Source: Bradyrhizobium vignae (lineage in GTDB: Bacteria; Pseudomonadota; Alphaproteobacteria; Rhizobiales; Xanthobacteraceae). Taken from it: a stretch of 64,000 bases of DNA. How positions within the stretch are numbered: position 1 is the first letter of the stretch; each line of letters begins with the position of its first letter. Of the stretch, positions 1 to 8,121 are shown one piece after another. Under the pieces are notes generated by a model that searched no databases, was not told the DNA's origin, and saw only the letters and a list, made by a program, of their open reading frames with translations. Location of the stretch: positions 1 through 64,000 of the forward strand of contig NZ_RDQF01000029.1 in assembly GCF_004114425.1 (NCBI RefSeq), written 5' to 3'. Position numbers and translations under genes: made by a program.

Positions 1-438
1 CTGCGCAGCCCCGCCGAGCTGCGTAACCACTCTCGTCCAGTCCTCGTTCAGAAGCGATTCGTCTGCCATCCCGCCTTGGAATCACGTGTGATTCCAACAC
101 TCAAGAACAAACTTAACGCCTATGGGGTTTTCCGGGTGCTGGATTACGTCGAAGCCAATCTGGAAAGTGAACTCGGCCTGGACCAGATGGCATCGATTGC
201 ATGCCTCAGCCGCTATCACTTTGCCCGTGCCTTCAAGAAAGCCGTCGGGCAATCTCCTCATCGCTATGTCAGCGCCAGACGCCTCGATCGCGCCAAAGCC
301 CTCTTGATGGCGGGTGATCGGCCGTTGGTCGAGATTGCGCTCGCGCTCGGCTTTTCGAGCCAGGCCAATTTCACGCGCGCCTTCACGCAGGCGACGGGAC
401 AGGCGCCCGGTCGGTATCGTCAACAGCCTGGATTGTGA
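1..438 (+). CDS. AraC-family transcriptional regulator, C-terminal part (cut by window edge)
   Basis: This is the DNA-binding end of an AraC/XylS-type regulator. The reading frame is already open at base 1, so the N-terminal part probably lies outside the window; a TTG at 76 is a possible internal start. Two helix-turn-helix units are visible: one around DQMASIACLSRYHFARAFKK and the second around VEIALALGFSSQANFTRAF, ending in the typical GQAPGRYR signature. No ligand-binding domain is visible. The next recognisable gene is a truncated FUSC-type exporter, and AraC or LysR genes often regulate such exporters, so it may be its old regulator. That link is inference. Confidence 0.8.
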   Translation: MRSPAELRNHSRPVLVQKRFVCHPALESRVIPTLKNKLNAYGVFRVLDYVEANLESELGLDQMASIACLSRYHFARAFKKAVGQSPHRYVSARRLDRAKALLMAGDRPLVEIALALGFSSQANFTRAFTQATGQAPGRYRQQPGL

Positions 439-850
439 ACGTCGGCTGCCGGCAACAGCAATCGCTGACAAAGGCGCGGCAATCCCTGCGAAGCCGGGCC
501 TCGCCGAATGTCATAGTTGTCGAATAGCCAAGCCGCCCGGATCGCTTCGATCCTGGTCAAGGTGAGGACATTGCCGCGCGGTTCGGCGCGACCTGAAAAT
601 GTACAGGAGCTTACATGAGCGACCTTTTAACTCTGGCCGTCTTCGCCATTGCCGCCCTGCGTTTCGCGCTGCTGGCAACCATCGTCAACCTGACGAGCAG
701 AGCCGCACCCGACACGTGCAATCCCTAAAGCTCGGCGCAATCCGGAAGATGAGCGCGTGAATGCACTGCAAACTGAGCAGGCCGAAGACGGAAGCCGCCG
801 CGTGAGGACCAAGCGCAAGTCGAAGGAGGCAATCCGATGAGGAACTCGAC
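439..850. other. Intergenic stretch with a possible 37-codon hydrophobic ORF
   Basis: There is no recognisable gene. An ATG at 615 opens a 37-codon frame ending at 728 whose first half is hydrophobic (one possible membrane helix). It is too short and unfamiliar to call a gene. A strong purine-rich ribosome-binding sequence (AAGGAGG, about 824-830) precedes an ATG at 838, but that frame stops after nine codons. The FUSC-like frame only begins at the GTG at 851, in another register. This suggests the original start of the downstream gene has been lost by a frameshift. Confidence 0.4.
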
Positions 851-1759
851 GTGGCCGCCACAATAGCCCAGCAGCCGTTCACCATCGCGAAGATTCCGGC
901 GAGTTCCTGGAGCTTCGCCGTCCGCGTTTGGCTGGCCATCGTGCTGGCGCTGTTCGTCGGTCTTTGGCTGCAACTGGACGCGCCGTTCACGGCGGCGGTG
1001 ACGGTGGCAATCCTCGCAGAGCCGACCCGCGGTCAGGCCCTCGAGAAAGCCGCCTTTCGATTGCTCGGGACTGCCGTGGGCGTGACGGCGTCGATCGCAC
1101 TAACCGGAATCTTCTCACAGACGAGAGATCTGATGCTTGTGGCGTCGGCGGTGTGGCTCGGTCTTTGTGTCTTTGCGGCGAAGCTGCTGGATGGCTATCG
1201 TGCCTATGCGGCGGTACTGACCGGCTATACCGTTGCGAACATCGCTATCCAGCAGATCGACCATCCTCAGAATGTGTTCGACGCCAGCCTGGAGCGTGGC
1301 GCCGCCATCGCCGTCGGCGTCATCTCGATCGCCGCCATCAACGTGGTGATGTCCGCTCCCAATCATCATCCGGCGCTTGCGGCGCAGCTGGCGGCGATTC
1401 ATGCCCGCGTACGCGCGTATGCAAGCGCGGCCTTGCATGGCGCAAGAGACAATTCGGCGCTCTTCCTTGCGCTGGTGCGCGACATCGTGGGACTTCATTC
1501 CGAAATAGCCGGCATCGATCTCGAATCGAGCAGCGGTCCAGCCAGGAGCGCCGCCGCCCGCAGCGCGGCGGTCGGTCTTGTCGTGCAATTACAGGCTGCA
1601 CGGCTCCTCAACACGATGTTTGTTGGCGCGGTGATGCCGCGCCAAAAGACAGCATTCGCTTCGGACGAATGGAAGACCAAAGCTCCGGCGACGCAGCCAG
1701 TAGCAGCTACACAGCACTGCAGGAAACGGCTCATTTGTCTGATCCCGGTGAGACGTTGA
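851..1759 (+). pseudogene. Truncated FUSC-family aromatic-acid exporter-like protein
   Basis: The first 250 or so residues resemble the N-terminal membrane half of FUSC/YccS-AaeB type inner-membrane proteins, which export aromatic acids and similar compounds. Several hydrophobic helices are visible (FAVRVWLAIVLALFVGLW, LLGTAVGVTASIALTG, LMLVASAVWLGLCVFAAKLL, AIAVGVISIAAINVVMSA), followed by a soluble linker (AARLLNTMFVGAVMPRQ). Family members usually run 600-700 residues with a second membrane block. Here the homology stops near residue 260 and the tail is unrelated arginine- and lysine-rich sequence. The best ribosome-binding site is out of frame with this GTG start. I call it a decayed, 3'-truncated gene. 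Confidence 0.65.
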
Positions 1760-1885
1760 ACCCTGGCCGATGTTACGCGAGCCGCCGGGTTTTATCCACA
1801 CCCACGACAAGCAGTATGCCGCTCCGGGAGATCGGCCGAGGCTTTGGGCTGTAGTCCGCCGCCTGCGCTCAAGATCGCTCGGGGA

Positions 1886-2026
1886 CTACTTCTTCAACAG
1901 CAATCCCAACGTTCGCGCCATGCGCCTCAACGATCCGGCGTGGCGGCCAAGTTCGCCGGCTATCCTCGATGTGCTAACTCCTTGCCGGGCCAGTCGCATT
2001 AATCGTTGGACCTCTTGGTCGCCCAT
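1886..2026 (-). CDS. Small HTH-like protein of 46 residues
   Basis: A short protein starting MGDQEVQRLMRLARQG and ending RTLGLLLKK. The pattern (acidic-aromatic start, LARQGVSTSRIAGELGRHAGSLRRMARTLGL) is that of small homeodomain-like helix-turn-helix proteins common in Bradyrhizobium, where a helix, a turn and a recognition helix fill the whole protein. The frame stays open further upstream, but the upstream residues have no recognisable character, so I place the start at the internal ATG. The target is unknown. Its neighbours are degraded genes and it could itself be a remnant. Confidence 0.45.
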   Translation of the reverse strand: MGDQEVQRLMRLARQGVSTSRIAGELGRHAGSLRRMARTLGLLLKK

Positions 2027-2300
2027 TGCTTCGGCTTCGGTGTTTTCATGGTGCGGCGCTCGATCCGCACCACTTAACCAGTGTGCCGAGCAGCCAACAC
2101 TTGGGAAATTTACGGGTGGTGCAGCACACAGCCGGGCGTAGGACCGCTCACGCCTTATCCACGCCCACGATTGCGAGTAGCTCTGCCCGGTACCCTCGCT
2201 CCGGCGACTGAGGTCCCGCACCGGGGTGGTCCCGGAGATCGATCCTGACGGACGAGGAGCGCGAAGCATGGATGCCGTCTGACAGCGTTCCTAGCGACGT

Positions 2301-2762
2301 TTACAGGTCGCGAACCATCAGAGCTGTGTCAAACCCCTTCCAGTTAGTGCGATCAAGGACCGACCACCCGAGCCTCGCATAGAACCCGGCGGCATCTGTG
2401 GTGTAAAGGTAGAGCCGCGAAAACTCTCGCTGTCGCGCTTGATCCTCGATCGCTGCGACCAATGCGGCGCCTGCTCCTTTTCGCCGATACTCAGGGACGA
2501 CGAACAAGCCTGCAAGCCATGGCGACACATCATGGTTAGGCTCGATCTCGGTCTCGACGAGAAGGCACGTTCCGATCGGTTTGCCATCGGCCTTGGCGAT
2601 CAGCGCCACACCGTGTGCTTGATCGGATGCAAATAGCTCCAACGACCTCAGTTCATCCTCAAAGGACGCTTGGAGTACTGGAAAGGCATTTGCGCGCCAT
2701 CGTGCGCAGATCGCCAATTCCGGTGTGCCGGGCTCCACGATGAAGGTCTGTACGTTGGTCAT
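2301..2762 (-). CDS. GNAT-family N-acetyltransferase
   Basis: A 153-residue protein of the Gcn5-related acetyltransferase fold, transferring acetyl from acetyl-CoA to an unknown small molecule or protein amine. The acetyl-CoA binding signature is clear at about residues 87-104: LAGLFVVPEYRRKGAGAALV (the R/Q-x-x-G-x-G/A loop). It is followed by LYLYTTDAAGFYARLGWSVL, the usual strand-helix with the FYxxxGW motif. Length is normal for a single-domain member. It stands alone on the minus strand with no operon partner, inside a region of decayed genes, yet it is intact. The substrate cannot be inferred. Confidence 0.85.
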   Translation of the reverse strand: MTNVQTFIVEPGTPELAICARWRANAFPVLQASFEDELRSLELFASDQAHGVALIAKADGKPIGTCLLVETEIEPNHDVSPWLAGLFVVPEYRRKGAGAALVAAIEDQARQREFSRLYLYTTDAAGFYARLGWSVLDRTNWKGFDTALMVRDL

Positions 2763-3020
2763 CGGAGCCCTCCTACGCTGCCGCCGATCTTCCTTGTCTG
2801 CCCGTGCATCACAATCTTGAGCGCTTCATCGGCAAAAGCCGCTACAACGCCTTCGCCCCATCCCGTGGCGCTCGCATCCAGACATTGCGCCCGTTAAGGA
2901 ACTGGTTACGAGTAGCTGTCACCATTTGCATATAGGTCGTCGTCATATGCGGCAGCGCATTCTGAGAACGGTTGAATATTTCGACACGCCCGGTTGGCGG
3001 TCTCTTTCAGGAGAGGCCCA

Positions 3021-3155
3021 ATGTTTAAGGGCTTCACAGTGGCAGTTGTGGCGCTGATTAGCACAGCGCAAGTGGATCGATGCCTCACCAACGGTCGGTA
3101 TACAGACGCGGCCATGGATATGCTGCGGCCAATCAGGCACGCATTTGGGTTTTAG
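3021..3155 (+). CDS. Small conserved-type hypothetical protein (44 residues)
   Basis: An ATG at 3021 follows a good ribosome-binding site (AGGAGAGG, about 3009-3016) and opens a 44-codon frame ending in TAG at 3153-3155. The protein starts MFKGFTVAVVALISTAQVD, a short hydrophobic segment that could be a signal or anchor, and ends MLRPIRHAFGF. I recall very similar small proteins in Bradyrhizobium genomes, usually without assigned function. No domain can be named. It belongs to a cluster of four such tiny genes between 3.0 and 3.9 kb. Confidence 0.5.
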   Translation: MFKGFTVAVVALISTAQVDRCLTNGRYTDAAMDMLRPIRHAFGF

Positions 3156-3182
3156 ACAATTTGTTTAGCGCGGAGCCGCGTG

Positions 3183-3380
3183 ATGGACATCTCCTGGGCT
3201 GATCTCGATAGCGATGAACAGCGCACCATTGCGGTGTTGGGAGCGGGGCTTTCGATTGAACTGTGCGACCCTGTTGCCCTCCAGACGTTAAGGCGGCTCG
3301 GTCTCATCATAGCGTCCCATTTGACCGCTGCCGGCCACAATCTGCGAAGGGATGCCGTTGTGAAGAGTGTCGCGGACTAA
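3183..3380 (+). CDS. Small hypothetical protein (65 residues)
   Basis: Starts at the ATG at 3183 (a GTG three bases earlier is also possible). The sequence SWADLDSDEQRTIAVLGAG, followed by LCDPVALQTLRRLGLI and a basic helical end, resembles a small winged-helix-like protein seen repeatedly in Bradyrhizobium genomes (a short alpha-helical unit followed by a strand). There are no catalytic motifs and its function is unknown. It lies 27 bases after the preceding small gene on the same strand. Confidence 0.5.
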   Translation: MDISWADLDSDEQRTIAVLGAGLSIELCDPVALQTLRRLGLIIASHLTAAGHNLRRDAVVKSVAD

Positions 3381-3416
3381 CCGTTGCGAAGTGGGTCTTG
3401 GGACTAGGGGCGAGGG

Positions 3417-3611
3417 ATGCCAAGCGCAATCGAGCTTATTGTGAGCGGATACGTCAGCCTGAACGATTTGCGTATGCAGCGCCGGAAGCAGGCCATGGAG
3501 CTGAAGGCACGCACCGGCTTTGATTGGCGAACAACCATTCAGCAGATCGAGGAAGATATCATAGTGATCGAGGCTGGGCTGGCGCAGTTGGATGGCGCGG
3601 CGACGACCTAA
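3417..3611 (+). CDS. Small hypothetical protein (64 residues)
   Basis: A 64-residue, mostly helical protein beginning MPSAIELIVSGYVSLNDL and ending IEEDIIVIEAGLAQLDGAATT. The arrangement (short helix, basic middle, acidic amphipathic helix with regular leucine/isoleucine spacing) suggests a small coiled-coil or helical hairpin. It resembles unnamed small rhizobial proteins. Its last 53 bases overlap the 3' end of the convergent small gene on the minus strand. Function unknown. Confidence 0.5.
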   Translation: MPSAIELIVSGYVSLNDLRMQRRKQAMELKARTGFDWRTTIQQIEEDIIVIEAGLAQLDGAATT

Positions 3612-3819
3612 GTCGCCGACCTAGATCATCCGCCTTGGTAACGCGCAAGCTGCGAACGTAATAGCCTTGTCTCTGAACGGCCGCCTTGATTTCGTCGCTG
3701 ACTTTGAGAACTCGTTTTCTACTCTTGCGCCACTTATTTTGAGAGCAAACTGCGGGTATCGCAGAGCCTGTGCTTAGAACGAGAAAGTCGCGTTTCTCAT
3801 TGCGATAGACATCAAACAC
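3559..3819 (-). CDS. Small conserved-type hypothetical protein (86 residues)
   Basis: Starts MFDVYRNEKRDFLVLSTGSAIP and continues with a basic stretch NKWRKSRKRVLKVSDEIKAAVQRQGYYVRSLR. I recognise this as a small protein type common in Bradyrhizobium and related genomes: a short beta hairpin, then W-R-K-x-R-K and a helix ending in GYYxRxL. No function has been assigned that I know of; the basic middle would suit nucleic-acid binding, but that is inference. The last 25 or so residues overlap the opposite-strand gene at 3417-3611 and may be an extension beyond the usual family end. Confidence 0.5.
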   Translation of the reverse strand: MFDVYRNEKRDFLVLSTGSAIPAVCSQNKWRKSRKRVLKVSDEIKAAVQRQGYYVRSLRVTKADDLGRRLRSSPRHPTAPAQPRSL

Positions 3820-4027
3820 TTTGCGGCCCCGCTGTTCCCATTAAGTAAGCGTGAAATATGTTTCGATCGTCGCAATGGACGGGACGAGCTTAGTATCTTG
3901 AATGGCGAAGCGGGTTGTAAATCTGCAACGGCCGCGAGTTTACTTCACCTCGGTTCCGAATTTGGAACGAGCGCAAGTGCGGACCGCGCTACCGAATTCC
4001 GCCACAACTACGTGAGCAAATGCGCGG

Positions 4028-4189
4028 GTGCACAAAATCCCCCGCTGCGACCATTGCGAAGAAGAGTTCGCGCCAGAAGAGCTAACCGTTCTTGCGCCAC
4101 CGGCCGGGGACGGCGAGCTGATCTGCGCTCGGTGCATCGAGGTCAACCTCCGTCGAGCTGTCGCGAAGTTGGCGCGCGGTGGAAACTGA
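4028..4189 (+). CDS. Small zinc-ribbon-like protein (53 residues)
   Basis: A GTG at 4028 opens a 53-codon frame. Two CxxC pairs are spaced as in a zinc ribbon: CDHC near residue 7 and CARC near residue 36, separated by an acidic, proline-containing loop (EEEFAPEELTVLAPPAGDGELI). The protein ends in a basic helix (NLRRAVAKLARGGN). Four cysteines in this arrangement would bind one zinc ion, and such short proteins often contact nucleic acid or a partner protein. The GTG start has no strong ribosome-binding site, so expression is uncertain. Confidence 0.45.
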   Translation: MHKIPRCDHCEEEFAPEELTVLAPPAGDGELICARCIEVNLRRAVAKLARGGN

Positions 4190-4684
4190 TAGCACCCAAT
4201 AGAGACCGGACGTTTTTAGTGCGCGTCGGCTACTCGTTGTCTCTGGCTACTGCGGCAAGAACGTTTGCTGACTTAGGCCGCCTGAACCTACTTAAGTCTC
4301 ACGAAGCCCTGTTGAACGCTCGTTAAATCATAGACGAACCCTCGCCAACCCGCACGTTCTCGCAGTCAGAGAAAGTGGTTTGCGCGGTTTGAACATGGTT
4401 GGGGGTTTGCAAGTCTGCTGAGAGGTAGAATACCGAATACTGCTTCCCCCTAACAAGCACCAGAAAAAGCGGAAAGTAGATCGCGGCGGCCATTCTATCC
4501 CTCTGCGGCCCCACGCTGCTCCCAAGACCGAAGGCGGCACAGTATCGATGCTACGCACGCTGGTGGCCTTCACTTGCGCCAGATAGGTTTTCAGGGAGAT
4601 AGCCGATACGGAGCAGGTCATGCTTGAGCGACACGTCTCAACCTTTCTCTCTTGTCCGAGGCGCTCGCTCCGGCGGGCAAAACA
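4190..4684. other. Low-GC stretch without recognisable gene
   Basis: About 500 bases of noticeably lower GC than the flanks. Several short frames exist on both strands, but none has a recognisable domain, plausible composition and a ribosome-binding site together. It lies immediately downstream of the 3' end of the broken ATPase-like gene on the minus strand and may be further debris of foreign DNA. Confidence 0.4.
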
Positions 4685-5405
4685 TCATTGTCCAAAGAGC
4701 ACCGAAAAGAAGGCTTGGTTTCGCTTCTTTGCATTTTCAAGCAGGGTTTCGTATCCGAATGCCTGAATGAACACGCGTTGATTGGCGTGGCAGCGAACGA
4801 ACACTTTAGGGTTCCAATCATTTATAAAATCGTGCTGCTGGAGAACGCCAATTAAGCTAGGCGCAAATCAGCAACTACATACGCCAGCCTACGTACTACG
4901 CCGGCGAACGAAAAATGTGTCCCGCCTGTTCTTGCTACGCCGGTAGCGGTCGCCTTGGCTACTGTATTGATCACTTGCAGTGCGGGGTCGCTCTTTTCCG
5001 ACCCGAAGACATAATCGTTTCTGCTCGGTCTTTTGAACTCGACCACGTCAAAGTCGTCGCATTCTCGTCGCCGAGCACCATACTATCATCGAAGAAGAGA
5101 AGATCGGTGACTTTGTCACCGCTACGTCGCCGCCCGCCATGCAGAATTCTATCGCTGGAGATGTAAGGCATAAACGCCAGGGCGTCATCGACGAGCCAAA
5201 GATTATGCTCGAAGTAGTTCAACGAGACGTTGTCGTTGAAGCGCTTGAATACAAGATTGTGAATTGCATCTTCGGGAGCGTGTCGTCCGTCACCTTGGAA
5301 TTTGCGTGCGGCCTCCACTAGGTCGATTATGTTCCTGCGATGGATTTACATATTCCGCCAACGCTTCTTTCTTGCTTTCGTCAATCTGCGTCTCAACAGC
5401 GCGAG
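4685..5405 (-). pseudogene. Remnant of a GHKL-type ATP-binding protein with C-terminal PD-(D/E)xK-like nuclease region
   Basis: Read on the minus strand, four consecutive segments in different frames join into one protein C-terminus of about 235 residues. The segments are VETQIDESKKEALAEYV (about 5405-5347), then RRNIIDLVEAARKFQGDG through NLWLVDDALAF and TDLLFFDDSMVLGDENA (to about 5050), then VVEFKRPSRNDY through RRLAYVVADL (to about 4865), then PSLIGVLQQHDFINDWNPK through NAKKRNQAFFSVLFGQ and a stop at 4685-4687. Each junction is repaired by one base. The pattern D...VEFK is a PD-(D/E)xK-like nuclease signature. I recall it at the end of large Hsp90/MORC-like ATP-binding proteins that occur in restriction and defence neighbourhoods. 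The ATPase half is missing; the homology is cut where a molybdenum-hydroxylase remnant begins. Confidence 0.65.
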
Positions 5406-6046
5406 CGAGCTGCGCCTGCGCGCAGGATGCGTTGAGCGTCGGCTCGGTGGCGTGTGGACGGATGCCGGGCTTTCGCTCGCCGATATTGCCCACCTCGCAT
5501 ATCTCGATCCGCTGCGCCTGCCGCCGGGCACGGAGCCGGGACTCGAAGCGCATCGCGCCTATGATCCGCCGCCGATGACCTTCTCCAACTCAACGCACGC
5601 GTGCGAGGTGCGGGTCGACATGGAGACCGGCCATGTCGCGATCGATCGCTATCTGGTCGTTGAGGATTGTGGCACCGTCTACAACCCTGCGATCGTGCGC
5701 GGTCAACAGCAGGGCGCCATCGCGATGGGCATTAGCGGCGCGCTGTTGGAAGAGGTCATCTACGACGAGACGGCCAGAATCGCACCGGCAGTTTTGCCGA
5801 CTATCTCTTGGCCACGGCGGTCGAAATTCCCCCGATCGAGGTGATCTCGCAACATACCCCGAGCCGGCGCACTGCGACCGGCAGCAAGGGATGGCCGAAG
5901 GGGGCGTGATGGGCGCGCTCGGTGTGCTGCCAAGCGCCGTGAATGACGCGTTGGCGCCGTTCGGCGTCATCGTCGATCGACAGCCCCTAAGCCCAATGTA
6001 TCTGCGCGAGCTGTTGCGCGGCAGGACCAACAAGGAGCAAACATGA
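5400..6046 (+). pseudogene. Broken molybdopterin-binding large subunit of a xanthine dehydrogenase/CO dehydrogenase-like enzyme (C-terminal part)
   Basis: The fragment carries the C-terminal signature of aerobic molybdenum hydroxylase large subunits (CoxL/XdhA type): LPPGTEPGLEAHRAYDPPP, then THACEVRVDMETGHV, then VVEDCGTVYNPAIVRGQQQG and MGISGALLEEVIYDE. Missing single bases near 5769 and near 5890 shift the frame twice. After repair the protein continues DGQNRTGSFADYLLATAVE, HTPSRRTATGSKG, MAEGGVMGALG and NDALAPFGVIVDRQPLSP, ending LRELLRGRTNKEQT at the TGA overlapping the next gene. The N-terminal 500-600 residues are missing and the start abuts the ATPase remnant on the other strand, so the piece looks like the product of recombination followed by decay. 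Confidence 0.85.
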
Positions 6047-6585
6047 CCGACCCCCGCGCCCCTGTCGCCTTCATAGGCCTTGGCCTGATGGGCGCGCATA
6101 TGGCGGGCCACATCCTGGCCGCCGGCCATCCGCTGCATGTCTACAATCGCACCCGAGCCAAGGCAGAAGGTCTGTTGGCGCGTGGCGCGACTTGGCACGA
6201 CGATCCGGGTTCAGCGGCGGCCAAAGCCGACGTGGTGATCACAATGGTCGGCCTGCCGAAGGACGTGGAAGAGATCTATTTGAGCTCGCGCGGCATCATC
6301 GCGCAGGCGCGGCCCGGTGCGATCCTGATCGACATGACCACCTCGAGTCCCTCGCTGGCCAAGCGCATCGCTGCCGCGGCGCGCGCGCGAGGCGCGGGCG
6401 CGATCGATGCGCCGGTCTCCGGTGGCGATATCGGTGCGAGAGATGCCAAACTCTCGATCATGATCGGCGGCGAGGAGGCCGATGTTGCCGCCGTGACGCC
6501 GATCCTGCAGCTGATGGGCACCAATATTCGTCGTCAGGGCGTCCAGGGGCGGGACAGCATACCAAGCTCGCGGCGCGCTATGCTG
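6043..6585 (+). pseudogene. Broken NAD(P)-dependent 3-hydroxyisobutyrate-dehydrogenase-family oxidoreductase
   Basis: The start overlaps the end of the hydroxylase fragment by ATGA, so the two were once an operon. The first 160 residues show the family's Rossmann dinucleotide site (VAFIGLGLMGAHMAGHILAAGH, at residues 9-30), the NRT segment, and the substrate-side signature DAPVSGGDIGARDAKLSIMIGG. A base is missing near 6540: repaired, the sequence continues VRQGGPGAGQHTKLA, the catalytic-lysine helix region of the family, and then the homology ends abruptly near 6585. About 45 percent of the usual 290-300 residues are lost. The unrepaired frame runs on to a stop at 6672. Confidence 0.8.
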
Positions 6586-6618
6586 CATCCACCGAATCCT
6601 CCACAGAAGGGAAATTCC

Positions 6619-6699
6619 ATGCCGGGAGTGCTGGAACGTAACAACGTGAAGGTTCGCGGAGCCGGCGAGTAGCCGATGATGTTCGCCCACGGCTATTTC
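6619..6699 (+). pseudogene. 5' fragment of an RsbQ-like alpha/beta hydrolase
   Basis: An ATG at 6619, preceded by a usable ribosome-binding site (GAAGGGAAA), begins MPGVLERNNVKVRGAGE, then an in-frame TAG at 6670, then PMMFAHGY. The string LERNNVKVxGxG-x-PMxFAHG is the N-terminus of RsbQ-type alpha/beta hydrolases (strand 3 and the oxyanion HG motif). Everything after the oxyanion segment is lost. This is a third broken gene in the same former operon, cut at its start by deletion. Confidence 0.65.
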
Positions 6700-6780
6700 A
6701 AATCTTTTTCCCTGACATGATCGCGATCTGCGCCGACGGCAGATCGCCACTATGTGTGGTCTGAATTCATCTTCTTAGTA

Positions 6781-8121
6781 TTAGATTGTCGGATTTTGGT
6801 GGGCACCGCGATCAAGACCGCGCAAGTGTTTGGACGCCTTGGCTTGCCACAGAAGCCCATACGGAATGATCAGTGCGTCGAGGTCGTTTTCGAACCGTGA
6901 GAGCTCGAGATCCGACCATGCGACGGCATCGAGTTCGGTCAGTGCCTCCAGCAAGTCGAGCGCCTGGAGTTCTTCCGCCGCCTGATGGCGCGATGGAGCG
7001 TTCGCAAATTGTCGCACAAGCGCCTTGGTCACGGCACTATGACAATACTGGATCGCACGATCGACATTTCGCGCCTGGTTCGGATTGTCGGCTGCAACGA
7101 ACACGCGCAGCAACGCGCATGCGCGAAGTCGTTTGGAATTGCGCGCCAGACGGCTATGGACCTCCTCCTGGAGACCGATGGGGGCAGGCGCAAACTGGAT
7201 TTTGGGTCGATCCATTGGAAATTCGACCAGCCTGAGCGGCTCCCGGTTGAATGCCGCATTCTGATCTGGGCGGATTGCGCGCGGTTGGGGGAGGGCGCGG
7301 GCCACCTGAGGCCGAGCGGCCGAGGCGATTTCCTCGGCAGAGGCATCCGTCCGGGCTGCCTCGAGTTCGCGCTCCAATTGGCGGCACTCTGCTTCCAGGC
7401 GAGCGACATTCGCGCGGGCAGCGCGTTCCTCATCGCGCTGCTCCATCGCGCGGGTCTTTTGCCCTGTGCGCTTGTAGTGGAGGATATGCCAGTGCGGCAG
7501 CCGGATTTCGGCCGGGGGCAGACCGCGCTCGGCATTGGAGCGGGGATCGACACGGTAGTCCACGCCTGCGATCCGACAAAACTCGTTCAGGATCTCCGCC
7601 ATTTTGTGGCGGAAAGCTTTGGCATTGCCGTGGAAAATCTTGTTCCAGTGGCGCGCCTTCTTGCGCGCAAACTCGCCGTCCACGATCTCGCGCATGGTGG
7701 CCATGAAGTGGATGTGCGGATTGATGTCGCCGTCGGATGCAAGCGGACAGTGAATGCCAACTTGTACCACCATGCCGTGATCGGCAAGAGTGCGGGCAAC
7801 GTGTCGACCAAGCGTCACCCAATGCTTCCTTGGAAGAGCGCGAGGGATCGTCAGCTCGAAGAGCCGGGCTTCCTGCGCATCGGCCCGCTTCTCCGCCGCG
7901 ACCGCACGCTTCCACAGTTGCGCATACTCTGCAGCCCAGGCCGGCATGCCTTCCGGCTTCACGATGAAGCTGGCGATAACGTCATTTCGTTTTGAAAAGT
8001 CCACGACCGAGCCGTCGGCGAGGCGCGCCGTACCGCCGAACACGTAGGCGGAATGCCACAGCGCATCCCCGCCTCGCGAGCGTTGAACCAAACTCATATC
8101 GAAGCCGAGGCTACCGATCAT
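6781..8121 (-). CDS. MobA/MobL-family relaxase
   Basis: A 446-residue DNA-nicking and transfer-initiation protein of plasmids or integrative elements. The N-terminal relaxase domain (about residues 1-210) shows the candidate nicking tyrosine in SRGGDALWHSAYVFGG, the KRNDVIASFIVKPEGMPAW segment, ELTIPRALP, and the metal-binding histidine motif NPHIHFMAT. A charged helical stretch follows (EERAARANVARLEAECRQLERELEAA, likely coiled coil), then a C-terminal region without helicase or primase motifs. The start at 8121 gives the usual spacing to the tyrosine. The frame is intact, unlike its neighbours. No type IV secretion genes are in the window, so it would only be mobilisable. Divergent from the small gene at 8515. 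Confidence 0.88.
   Translation of the reverse strand: MIGSLGFDMSLVQRSRGGDALWHSAYVFGGTARLADGSVVDFSKRNDVIASFIVKPEGMPAWAAEYAQLWKRAVAAEKRADAQEARLFELTIPRALPRKHWVTLGRHVARTLADHGMVVQVGIHCPLASDGDINPHIHFMATMREIVDGEFARKKARHWNKIFHGNAKAFRHKMAEILNEFCRIAGVDYRVDPRSNAERGLPPAEIRLPHWHILHYKRTGQKTRAMEQRDEERAARANVARLEAECRQLERELEAARTDASAEEIASAARPQVARALPQPRAIRPDQNAAFNREPLRLVEFPMDRPKIQFAPAPIGLQEEVHSRLARNSKRLRACALLRVFVAADNPNQARNVDRAIQYCHSAVTKALVRQFANAPSRHQAAEELQALDLLEALTELDAVAWSDLELSRFENDLDALIIPYGLLWQAKASKHLRGLDRGAHQNPTI

Noticed and set aside
1792..2170. Two similar 16-base sequences, TTATCCACACCCACGA and TTATCCACGCCCACGA, 360 bases apart
   Set aside because: One mismatch and no extension on either side; too short to claim a direct repeat or attachment site.
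3898..4326. A 142-codon plus-strand frame over the zinc-ribbon region
   Set aside because: Arginine-rich without domain; the shorter frame at 4028-4189 gives paired CxxC motifs and a more natural composition.
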